This document shows, piece by piece, positions 1-5,989 of a DNA stretch of 21,136 nucleotides. Origin of the DNA: JABIBU01 sp964464685. Its GTDB lineage: Bacteria > Patescibacteriota > Patescibacteriia > Magasanikbacterales > UBA922. Location of the stretch: contig CAYXGV010000015.1 in assembly GCA_964464685.1 (NCBI GenBank), positions 1-21,136 on the forward strand, written 5' to 3'. A program made the translations under genes and the position numbers. Each line of letters opens with the position of its first letter. The first letter of the stretch is position 1. The notes under the pieces were generated by a model. It searched no databases and was not told the origin of the DNA. It worked only from the letters and a program-made list of their open reading frames with translations.

Positions 1-2
1 TT

Positions 3-686
3 GTCAGCATCTTACAAATCAAAAAAATGGATATAAAATACGCCAGTCTTTTAACTTTTGTTCTCTTCCCAATTTTTGTCACTGCCCTTTTTAAAATTTG
101 GCATGTAAAAATGCTTATTTATACAATACCATTTTGGGTAATAATCATTGCTTTCTCCCTAAAAAAAATTAGTCCCAATAAAATTTGGGCGGGTTTGCTT
201 ATCTTTGCCATCTGTTTACCGGGAATATTCACTGCTTACCAATCCATCCCTCTCACTTATTGGGCACAGATATCCGATTATATTGAAAAAGAATCCACAA
301 CTGAAGAAAAAACCGCTGTGGTGTATAGTAATTTTATGCTCCGTGCTCAAATTGAAAGATATTTAAATTTACCCCTAAAATTTTATGCTTTTGATCTAGC
401 GCTTGATCCTGGTATGAGTTGGGATGATCTAATAATTAAAAAAAATTATCTTTTTCTACAATTTCCCCCCGACGACATCGCCAATTGGTTTATTGAAAAA
501 CAATTGAATCAGTATGACAAAATAATTTTACTGCAAGGTGAATATAGTTACACCGTTTTCTTAAACGAAATTTTGGAAAAAAATAATTTTTCAATTCAAA
601 AAGAAAGAACAAAAGCTAATCTGTCTGGCAATTATTATCTATCGACTTATGTCAAAAACGATTCAACAACTACTGCAATCCAATAA
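3..686 (+). CDS. Membrane glycosyltransferase-like protein, C-terminal part (5' end outside window)
   Basis: The frame is open from the first bases of the window, so the ATG at 27 is probably internal and the gene starts upstream. The visible start is hydrophobic: two or three membrane helices lie in about the first 75 residues after that ATG. A soluble tail of about 140 residues follows. A helix with FKIWHVKMLIYTIPF-like sequence followed by a soluble tail resembles the end of polytopic GT-C (dolichyl-phosphate-mannose or ArnT-type) glycosyltransferases, but no catalytic motif is in view, so the family is a guess. If correct, it would add sugars from a lipid carrier to surface glycans or proteins. 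Its last 38 bases overlap prmC, which suggests translational coupling. Confidence 0.5.
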   Translation, partial: VSILQIKKMDIKYASLLTFVLFPIFVTALFKIWHVKMLIYTIPFWVIIIAFSLKKISPNKIWAGLLIFAICLPGIFTAYQSIPLTYWAQISDYIEKESTTEEKTAVVYSNFMLRAQIERYLNLPLKFYAFDLALDPGMSWDDLIIKKNYLFLQFPPDDIANWFIEKQLNQYDKIILLQGEYSYTVFLNEILEKNNFSIQKERTKANLSGNYYLSTYVKNDSTTTAIQ

Positions 687-1533
687 AAAAATAGCTAGAC
701 TTGATGCTGAACTTTTGCTTGCTCATGTTCTTGGTAAATCACGAGAGTGGGTTTTGGCACATCCGGATTACGAAGTTTGTAAAGTTTTTAAAGTTATAAA
801 GTTTTTAAAGTTAACAAGAAAACGCGCCCAAGATATTCCTCTCGCTTATTTAACCAAACATAAAGAATTTTTTGGGCTTGATTTTTTTGTTAATAAAAAT
901 GTTTTAATCCCCCGCCCTGATACGGAAATAATGGTTGAAGAAGTCTTATCACTTATCACATATCACATAACACATAACACACCCATTACACTCATCGATG
1001 TAGGAACTGGAAGTGGCTGTATCCCGATTGTAATTGCAAAATCTATCCGTAAATCAGGATTATCCGTAATCCGTAATTTTTTTGCGATTGATATTTCACG
1101 AAAAGCATTACGAGTCGCCAAAATCAATGCTAAAAAGCATAATGTCAAAATTAATTTTCTTCACGGCAATTTACTTTCGCCACTAATAAACCAATCAACT
1201 ATTAAACTAATAAACCAATCAACTATTATTATTACTGCCAACCTACCTTATTTAACAAATGAACAATTCACCCAAGAATCATCCATCCAAAACGAACCCC
1301 GCCTCGCATTAGTTGCTGAAGAATCTGGCCTCGCACTCTACCGCGAATTATTAAAACAAATTCAATCACTACTTACGGCTTACAGCTTACAGCTTACGGC
1401 TTTCTTCGAAATAGATCCTAATCAATCCCAATCAATCACCAAACTCATCAAATCCCTGCTCCCAAACTCAGAAATTGAAATAAAAAAAGATTTAGCTGGA
1501 TTAGATCGGGTTGTAATAATAAAAAATGGCTAA
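649..1533 (+). CDS. prmC: Peptide chain release factor N5-glutamine methyltransferase
   Basis: PrmC methylates the glutamine of the GGQ motif in release factors RF1/RF2, using S-adenosylmethionine, in the cytosol. Visible features: an N-terminal helical domain with ELLLAHVLGKSREWVLAHPD (residues 21-40), the substrate-side IPRPDTE (87-93), the SAM motif DVGTGSG (117-123), an acidic strand end FAID, and ANLPY at 197-201 where the family usually has NPPY. At 294 residues it is near the usual 280. The start at 649 lies inside the preceding gene and gives a normal PrmC N-terminus; no Shine-Dalgarno is seen. Unusual are several short tandem repeats inside the frame (781-813, 945-979, 1182-1229, 1372-1399), one of them just before the ANLPY catalytic loop. 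The family call is secure. Confidence 0.93.
   Translation: MSKTIQQLLQSNKKIARLDAELLLAHVLGKSREWVLAHPDYEVCKVFKVIKFLKLTRKRAQDIPLAYLTKHKEFFGLDFFVNKNVLIPRPDTEIMVEEVLSLITYHITHNTPITLIDVGTGSGCIPIVIAKSIRKSGLSVIRNFFAIDISRKALRVAKINAKKHNVKINFLHGNLLSPLINQSTIKLINQSTIIITANLPYLTNEQFTQESSIQNEPRLALVAEESGLALYRELLKQIQSLLTAYSLQLTAFFEIDPNQSQSITKLIKSLLPNSEIEIKKDLAGLDRVVIIKNG
781..813 (+). repeat. Two 16-bp direct repeats inside prmC
   Basis: The 16-mer AAAGTTTTTAAAGTTA occurs at 781-796 and 798-813, a 17-bp offset. Because 17 is not a multiple of three, the copies are read in different frames, giving a basic, hydrophobic stretch (FKVIKFLKL) in the linker after the N-terminal domain. Confidence 0.8.
945..979 (+). 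repeat. Heptamer tandem array inside prmC (5 units)
   Basis: Five consecutive 7-bp units of the type CTTATCA/CATATCA/CATAACA follow each other in perfect register. They encode a polar, Thr/His-rich stretch directly before the first strand of the SAM domain. Confidence 0.85.
1182..1229 (+). repeat. Octamer array / 24-bp duplication inside prmC
   Basis: Six 8-bp units (types ACTAATAA, ACCAATCA, ACTATTAW) form two copies of a 24-bp period. The duplication is in frame and encodes the peptide LINQSTI twice, immediately upstream of the ANLPY motif. Confidence 0.85.
1372..1399 (+). repeat. Heptamer tandem array inside prmC (4 units)
   Basis: Four 7-bp units of consensus CTTACRG in exact register lie in the helix region before the FFEID strand of PrmC. 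Confidence 0.85.
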
Positions 1534-1564
1534 TTTTTTGCTAAAATAAGCCAAAAACCTCCCC

Positions 1565-1589
1565 AAGCCCTTGACAAGAGGGCTTTTTT
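1565..1589 (+). terminator. Rho-independent terminator of prmC, overlapping the next promoter
   Basis: The stem AAGCCC (1565-1570) pairs with GGGCTT (1580-1585) and is followed by a T run to 1589. It lies 32 bp after the prmC stop. The 9-base loop begins with the TTGACA of the downstream promoter. Confidence 0.7.
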
Positions 1590-1599
1590 GTGGTATAAT
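1571..1599 (+). promoter_or_regulatory. Consensus sigma-70 promoter for the GC-rich gene
   Basis: TTGACA (1571-1576), a 17-bp spacer and TATAAT (1594-1599), with an extended -10 TGG just before it. All twelve hexamer bases match consensus. Expected start of transcription is near 1606, leaving a leader of about 150 bases before the ATG at 1755. Confidence 0.85.
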
Positions 1600-1680
1600 A
1601 TATTGTTATCAGTAAGTAGTTTTTTCTCAAAAACCTCTTGTTTGTGAGAAATATACTGCTAGCTGACGATCAGTTGGTGG

Positions 1681-1748
1681 TGGCGGCAAACGGAAGCCGT
1701 CGTTGTTCTTTTCACTTTTTGTGGGCAAACGGAAGCCTGCAAAGGAGA
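1681..1748 (+). promoter_or_regulatory. Structured leader: two stem-loops with identical loops plus strong RBS
   Basis: The 14-mer GGCAAACGGAAGCC occurs at 1685-1698 and again at 1724-1737. Each can form a stem closing the same 8-base loop AAACGGAA. The outer stem bases differ yet still pair (GGCGGC with GCCGTC; GTGGGC with GCCTGC, using G-U pairs). A strong Shine-Dalgarno (AAAGGAG, 1741-1747) follows, the only obvious one in the window. ACGGA in the loops and AAGGA in the RBS both fit the ANGGA pattern bound by CsrA/RsmA proteins. That regulatory reading is inference. Confidence 0.55.
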
Positions 1749-1754
1749 AAATTC

Positions 1755-2357
1755 ATGAATCAGTACGTGGAACGGTTTCTGCAATTGGTTGATTTCTTCA
1801 ACGTGGGCTCCAACCAGCCAGTCTATGTGTGGGGAGTGATTGTCTCGCTCTACTTCTACATGATGATGGTTCTCTTAACGGCGAAGACGACGAGTGTAAT
1901 CGTCCGTCGAAAAAGCACGGATACCATCCCAGAAATCGTCGTCAAGAGTATCTTGTGGCCAGTAGTTTGGCCCGTCACTTGGGTAATTTACCTTTACTTG
2001 GGCGGGAAATCGCTGATTTTCCGGCTTACCTTCGGCTTCTGGACTGCAGAGTACACCCACTTCAACCGACTGCGGTCTGCCCATCAGAAGATGGTAAATC
2101 TTCAGCTCGCCCATCGTGCACAAAACTTCTTCAAGTATGTCCGAGAAGAGGAAAGACTAGAGGAGCGAATGAAGGAAGAGGGAAATCTCCCCAAACTCCA
2201 TGAATTGGAAACAGAGCACAGGAAAAACAGGGGGGATCTCCGCACTGCCAAACGCAAATTCAACCGCGAGCGAAATCTCGCTCGTTTCATGAAGTTTCCA
2301 GTCAAGGAGAACGCAAGCGACTACGAAGCCCTCCTGCTGACCAAAACAGAAGAATAA
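1755..2357 (+). CDS. Unknown GC-rich membrane protein with two helices and a charged coiled-coil tail
   Basis: I do not recognise this protein. From the ATG at 1755 it has 200 residues: a short N-terminus, two hydrophobic segments (about 23-48 and 58-84, the second rich in Trp and Pro), then about 110 mostly charged residues with heptad-like Glu/Arg/Leu spacing (VREEERLEERMKEEG region) that look helical or coiled-coil. The start is set by the RBS AAAGGAG seven bases upstream; the same frame is open back to 1638, but that part overlaps the structured leader. Base composition is about 50% GC across 1801-2040, against about 22% in a sampled line of gyrB, and the codon choice differs visibly. It has its own promoter and terminator, so it is an independent unit. 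Recent transfer or strong codon selection could explain it. Confidence 0.75.
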   Translation: MNQYVERFLQLVDFFNVGSNQPVYVWGVIVSLYFYMMMVLLTAKTTSVIVRRKSTDTIPEIVVKSILWPVVWPVTWVIYLYLGGKSLIFRLTFGFWTAEYTHFNRLRSAHQKMVNLQLAHRAQNFFKYVREEERLEERMKEEGNLPKLHELETEHRKNRGDLRTAKRKFNRERNLARFMKFPVKENASDYEALLLTKTEE

Positions 2358-2428
2358 CCCCACCTCGGGTCGCTTCAGACCCAAAACCCAAAGTTGTTCC
2401 TTTTCATAAACATTCTTTACCGCGCAAC

Positions 2429-2460
2429 TCCCCGTCACAGCGCTTTATAAAAGACGGGGA
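2429..2460 (+). other. Hairpin downstream of the GC-rich gene
   Basis: TCCCCGTC (2429-2436) pairs perfectly with GACGGGGA (2453-2460). It is not followed by a T run, so it is not itself a classical terminator. A second stem, TTTTAATC with GATTAAAA, follows at 2472-2491. Together they make a structured 3' untranslated region. Confidence 0.5.
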
Positions 2461-2507
2461 AGGATCTGTGGTTTTAATCAAAAGATTAAAATTAGAGAAT
2501 CAAAAAT

Positions 2508-2537
2508 CACCCCGATGTACATCAGGGTGGTTTTTTT
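2508..2537. terminator. Bidirectional terminator between converging genes
   Basis: CACCCCGATG and CATCAGGGTG form a stem with one mismatch, followed by seven T on the plus strand. On the minus strand the same stem is followed by ATTTTTG, so it can also end the minus-strand unit, whose last stop is at 2558. Confidence 0.8.
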
Positions 2538-2557
2538 ATTTTAAAAAATTTATTAAT

Positions 2558-3682
2558 TTAAAATTTCACACTCCCTCTCCCATTCACCACCTCAATCCAA
2601 ATCTTCCCAGCCTTTAATTTTATTTCTTCACCGCTCTCATTTCCGCCCGAGGCGGATCCGCCTTGGGTGGAATAAAATTTTGTTCGTGAAGTTCTACTAA
2701 CTTTTTTCCAAGTTCCCTCAAAAACTAAACCATCATAAAAAACTTCGACCTCGCCCTCACCAATTGTATCTATATTTAATCGCCCGACGCTATCCAAAAC
2801 TTGAGAATTAACATGTTGGACAATAATTGTGTCAGCTTTTATTTTTCGACCATCTTGATCACGATGTGATCCTTCCATTTGATACCGATCATATTTCCCA
2901 GTTGAAGAATTAAATTCCCAAGTCGCTTCATAAACTGGGGAAAGAAAACTAACTATAATTTCGTTCGCGAGTGTTGTTGTACTACTCTGTTGTTCGGCTG
3001 AAGTACAAAAAACCCAACCCTCTGTCTGGCTATCGGCTGTTGGCTGTTGGCTTTCATAATCTTCCAAAGCACTATTCCAAAGCTCTGAAGAAGTATAAAC
3101 ATTGTGTGGTGCATATCTATCAGTTGAGCGCCAATAATACCAACCCCGATAAAACTCATTCAAATCAAAAATATCATATTGTTTTATCAAGTCCAAAGCC
3201 ACTGGCGATCCACCTACATGCATATACATTGGGTCACCGTATTCAGCCAACCAATCCAAATAATAAGGACGAGCCGATCTCACTGGCCCAACTTTTTCTA
3301 CTTCTACATCGGCCAAATAAATTGCCAAAAATCTAGTGTAGTTGGCTTCCACTGGAGCCTCATAAACAATACTGGCGTCAACCAACCCTGACTGCGGTCT
3401 AGCTTCAGTATGATTTTCTATCATTACGGCGACTAAACTTGGATTCATTTCTTCCTCAGAATCCACACAAACACCATCCAACCATCTTCTAAATTCACAA
3501 TCTTGATAATTTCCCGCTTCATCCTGTACAGACAAGTCGTGTACGGACAGGTCGCGACCTGTCCAAATCCAAAAAAACCACATCAACAAACCCAAAGCAA
3601 CCAAAAAAACCAAACCAGTCAAAATATGTATTATTTTAATATCGAAATTAATTATTTTTTTAATCTTTAACTTTTTTTTCAT
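2558..3682 (-). CDS. DUF3048 (YerB-like) domain protein, membrane anchored
   Basis: A short basic N-terminus and one membrane helix (about residues 16-42) are followed by an extracytoplasmic DUF3048 domain, recognised from VAVMIENHTEARPQSGL, the EAPVEANYTRFLAIY and GPVRSARPYYLDWLAEY stretches, and a C-terminal beta-rich part. The family includes Bacillus YerB lipoproteins; its biochemical role is not known to me. The start is set by a near-leaderless promoter just upstream. Three low-complexity insertions lie in frame: a heptamer array at 3028-3055, a palindromic repeat at 2643-2670, and a direct/inverted repeat at 3525-3564 that gives the duplicated peptide DLSVHDLSV. The gene converges on the GC-rich unit and follows rplY on the same strand. 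Confidence 0.85.
   Translation of the reverse strand: MKKKLKIKKIINFDIKIIHILTGLVFLVALGLLMWFFWIWTGRDLSVHDLSVQDEAGNYQDCEFRRWLDGVCVDSEEEMNPSLVAVMIENHTEARPQSGLVDASIVYEAPVEANYTRFLAIYLADVEVEKVGPVRSARPYYLDWLAEYGDPMYMHVGGSPVALDLIKQYDIFDLNEFYRGWYYWRSTDRYAPHNVYTSSELWNSALEDYESQQPTADSQTEGWVFCTSAEQQSSTTTLANEIIVSFLSPVYEATWEFNSSTGKYDRYQMEGSHRDQDGRKIKADTIIVQHVNSQVLDSVGRLNIDTIGEGEVEVFYDGLVFEGTWKKVSRTSRTKFYSTQGGSASGGNESGEEIKLKAGKIWIEVVNGRGSVKF
2643..2670. repeat. GC-rich palindromic element inside the DUF3048 gene
   Basis: The core CCGCCCGAGGCGGATCCGCC contains GGCGGATCCGCC, a perfect palindrome. The first 22 bases recur exactly at 6910-6931 in the rodA-gyrB intergenic region. Here it is translated in frame as a Gly/Ser-rich linker (GGSASGG) near the protein's C-terminus. 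Confidence 0.8.
3028..3055. repeat. Heptamer tandem array inside the DUF3048 gene (4 units)
   Basis: Four 7-bp units of consensus GGCTNTY in exact register on the plus strand. On the coding strand they give the Gln/Ala/Asp/Ser-rich stretch QQPTADSQ. Confidence 0.85.
3525..3564. repeat. Tandem plus palindromic repeat inside the DUF3048 gene
   Basis: Two 15-bp near-copies (TGTACAGACAAGTCG and TGTACGGACAGGTCG) run into a perfect 20-bp palindrome, GGACAGGTCGCGACCTGTCC, at 3545-3564. They encode the duplicated DLSV peptide just outside the membrane helix. Confidence 0.85.
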
Positions 3683-3691
3683 ACGCCCATT

Positions 3692-3720
3692 ATTTTACAC
3701 CAATTTAAATTTTTAATCAA
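3692..3720 (-). promoter_or_regulatory. Promoter of the DUF3048 gene, near-leaderless
   Basis: On the minus strand TTGATT (3720-3715) is followed by a 17-bp spacer and TAAAAT (3697-3692). Only 9 bases separate the -10 box from the ATG at 3682, so the mRNA would start within about 3 bases of the start codon. The -35 box overlaps the end of rplY. Confidence 0.6.
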
Positions 3721-4498
3721 TCTGNNNNNNNNNNNNNNNNNNNNNNNNNNNNNNNNNNNNNNNNNNNNNNNNNNNNNNNNNNNNNNNNNNNNNNNNNNNN
3801 NNNNNNNNNNNNNNNNNNNNNNNNTCTTTTTTCTTATCAGCATCTTTGTCTGGAACAGCTTCTTCTGAACCGGATTTCTTGTCGCCTTCTACTTCAATTT
3901 CAGCTACACTTGGAGCTTGAACTTCATCCATCGCTTTCAACTGGTCTTCAGTCAAAGGTGCAGCCACTTTGGCGACCAAATTATCTGGATTTTCTACAAC
4001 AGTAATGCCGGCTGGTAATTTTATATCTTTGACATGAATGGCATCTTCAAAAGTAACCAAGGCACTAATATCTACATCCACTTCACTAACCAAATCTTTT
4101 GGTAAACATTTTATATCCAAACTATCCATTGCCATATTCAAAGTACCACCCTCTTTAACTGCTTGCGATTCACCAATAAAATTAATATCAATGGTAGCAT
4201 GCATTTCCACACCCATTTTAATTTGACGCAAATCAAAATGAATTGGTACTTGTTTAACTGGATCATATTGAACTGCCTGAATCAACACTTTGGTTGGTTC
4301 ATCATTGCTACCTTCTATTTTGAAATCAATCAAACTGGATTCGCCGGCTTCATTAAATAATTTTTCAAAAGCTTTTCTTTCTACTTCAAAAGGAACTGAT
4401 TCAATTTCTGAACCATAAAGAACCCCAGGGATTTTACCCTCGGCTCGTAACTCTTCTGGCTTTCCCTCTCTTTTTTTAGCTGTAAAACTAAATGTCAT
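3713..4498 (-). CDS. rplY: 50S ribosomal protein L25/general stress protein Ctc (interrupted by gap)
   Basis: L25 of the long Ctc type binds 5S rRNA in the large subunit. The N-terminal L25 domain (KREGKPEELRAEGKIPGVLYG, residues about 8-29) is followed by the C-terminal Ctc beta domain (IKMGVEMHATIDINFIGES through to KLPAGITVVENP) and an acidic, Lys-rich tail. The tail enters the 100-N gap at 3725-3824, so its true sequence and length are unknown. The last three codons beyond the gap (QID, stop) are in frame only if the gap is a multiple of three away. The gene starts 20 bp after a zinc-ribbon gene and has no Shine-Dalgarno. Confidence 0.9.
   Translation of the reverse strand: MTFSFTAKKREGKPEELRAEGKIPGVLYGSEIESVPFEVERKAFEKLFNEAGESSLIDFKIEGSNDEPTKVLIQAVQYDPVKQVPIHFDLRQIKMGVEMHATIDINFIGESQAVKEGGTLNMAMDSLDIKCLPKDLVSEVDVDISALVTFEDAIHVKDIKLPAGITVVENPDNLVAKVAAPLTEDQLKAMDEVQAPSVAEIEVEGDKKSGSEEAVPDKDADKKKXXXXXXXXXXXXXXXXXXXXXXXXXXXXXXXXXXQID
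3725..3824. other. Assembly gap (100 N) inside rplY tail
   Basis: Exactly 100 N, the usual placeholder for a gap of unknown size. It falls in the region encoding the acidic/Lys-rich L25 tail, which could be repetitive. Confidence 0.95.
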
Positions 4499-4518
4499 AT
4501 TTTTAAATTTAATTTTTA

Positions 4519-4848
4519 TTAATTTAAAATTTTATCCGCTTTCAGTAGTTTATGAAAAGCAAACAATTCATCTTCATTAATAGCTTTTTTGCCATATAGT
4601 TTTAGAACATCCTCAGCTTGCAAATCCGTCATCATACCCACCGAACTAATCCCGATCGGAGTGGTTAATACTGTCGCCAAGATTGAATTATGGCAATGAG
4701 GACAAGTAATATGGATCAAATAAGCCGACCCCTTTTCTTTCAAAATATTGCTTTCATTTGGTTCATATTTGCCTTTACAAACCGGACATTGGTTCATCAG
4801 ACGCAAACTTTCTTGAATTTGATTTTTATTAGAATTTTGTAAATTCAT
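4519..4848 (-). CDS. Small zinc-ribbon protein of unknown function
   Basis: A 109-residue protein with two cysteine pairs, CPVC (21-24) and CPHC (49-52), which would bind one zinc ion in a zinc-ribbon fold. The C-terminal half ends in a helical LQAEDVLKLYGKKAINEDEL segment. The start at 4848 is preferred over an upstream in-frame start at 4899 because a good promoter places the transcript start near 4855, and the upstream start would overlap rodA. It lies between rodA and rplY on the same strand. I do not know its function. Confidence 0.75.
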   Translation of the reverse strand: MNLQNSNKNQIQESLRLMNQCPVCKGKYEPNESNILKEKGSAYLIHITCPHCHNSILATVLTTPIGISSVGMMTDLQAEDVLKLYGKKAINEDELFAFHKLLKADKILN

Positions 4849-4861
4849 ACTTGTGAACGAT

Positions 4862-4890
4862 ATTTTAGCACGACCCCTTAAAAAAGTCAA
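4862..4890 (-). promoter_or_regulatory. Promoter for the zinc-ribbon/rplY unit
   Basis: On the minus strand TTGACT (4890-4885), a 17-bp spacer and TAAAAT (4867-4862), with an extended -10 TGC. The predicted leader is only about 6 bases. It sits just past the rodA stop. Confidence 0.7.
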
Positions 4891-4891
4891 G

Positions 4892-5989
4892 TCAGACACT
4901 TCGCACCGTGCTTTCGGCTACTCCTAATAGCAAAAAATTAATTAAAAGGGAAGAACCACCATAACTCAAAAACGGCAAGGTGACCCCTGTGACAGGCAAA
5001 AATCCAGTTGACCCACCAATATTGATTATAATCTGTATAAAAAACAAAAGCATTACCCCCAAAATCAAATAGGCAGAAAAATCATCAGTACACTTCTTGC
5101 TTACAACTAATAAACGCCACAACAAAAGAAAATAAAATAATAAAACAATAAATGCCCCAACAAAACCGAGTTCCTCAGCAATCACTGAAAAAATAAAATC
5201 CGTCTGAGCTTCTGGCAAAAAATGTAATTGACTTTGTGAACCAAAACCCAAACCTCGACCCAAAAATCGGCCAGAACCAATGGCTATTATAGATTGGGTG
5301 ACATTATAACCTGCACCAAGCGGATCACGGGCTGGGTCAATGAATGTGAGGAGTCGTTCTTGTTGATATAATTTGAAAAGAAAAAACCATGCAAACAGTG
5401 CTACTGCCACCCCAACTCCAATTAGAAAAAAAATATATCTTTTTTTTGTACCAGTCAAAAATAATAAACCAAACCAAATACCAAATAAAACTAAAGCTGA
5501 ACCCAAATCTGGTTGCAACATAATAATTCCAGCCAAAAGTAAAGTGAAAAAACCTGAAGTTAAAATAAATTGCCAGCGATCAAACCGACGAGCTTGTTTG
5601 GAAATCCACCAAGCAGAAAAAATTACCAAACCTAACTTGGCAAACTCAGCCGGCTGAAAAGAAAAACCAACCAAACGGAACCAACCAGTTGTGCCTCTAA
5701 TCGTGGAACCAAAAAATAAAACTAAAACTAAGAGGGCAAGTGAAACCAAATAAATTATTTTTGCCGAAGAACGATAAAAAGCTATATGCAAAAAACCGGC
5801 CACAAAAAACAAAACTACCCCAAAAAAAGTAGCCAAAAGTTGGGTAGAGAAAAAACCAGAACCCTCACCTCGTGATAAATCAATGCTGTAAATTGAAGAC
5901 AAGCCAATTGAAACTAAAACTAAAACTAGTGCCAAAATAAGCCAATCAAAATTACGCAATGAAGAAAAAAAAGCCGTCAAAACCTTCAT
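4892..5989 (-). CDS. rodA: RodA/FtsW (SEDS family) peptidoglycan polymerase
   Basis: SEDS proteins polymerise lipid II into glycan strands in the cytoplasmic membrane. About ten hydrophobic segments span 365 residues, the usual RodA size. Family motifs are present: QPAEFAKL (112-119), QPDLGSALV (159-167), FLPEAQTDFIFSVIAEELGF (257-276) and the C-terminal GFLPVTGVTLPFLSYGGSS. Asp264 in TDFIF corresponds to the Asp thought to be essential in this family. Its ATG overlaps the stop of the upstream gene by four bases, so the pair is probably translated together. No penicillin-binding protein partner is in the window. RodA is preferred over FtsW because of length and context, but this cannot be decided here. 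Confidence 0.88.
   Translation of the reverse strand: MKVLTAFFSSLRNFDWLILALVLVLVSIGLSSIYSIDLSRGEGSGFFSTQLLATFFGVVLFFVAGFLHIAFYRSSAKIIYLVSLALLVLVLFFGSTIRGTTGWFRLVGFSFQPAEFAKLGLVIFSAWWISKQARRFDRWQFILTSGFFTLLLAGIIMLQPDLGSALVLFGIWFGLLFLTGTKKRYIFFLIGVGVAVALFAWFFLFKLYQQERLLTFIDPARDPLGAGYNVTQSIIAIGSGRFLGRGLGFGSQSQLHFLPEAQTDFIFSVIAEELGFVGAFIVLLFYFLLLWRLLVVSKKCTDDFSAYLILGVMLLFFIQIIINIGGSTGFLPVTGVTLPFLSYGGSSLLINFLLLGVAESTVRSV

Noticed and set aside
1638..1754. Longer N-terminus for the GC-rich gene
   Set aside because: The frame is open to 1638, but a strong RBS precedes the ATG at 1755 and the upstream part overlaps paired stem-loops.
1829..2438. Other open frames over the GC-rich gene on both strands
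   Set aside because: They are explained by the high GC content lowering stop frequency; none has a promoter, RBS or recognisable sequence.
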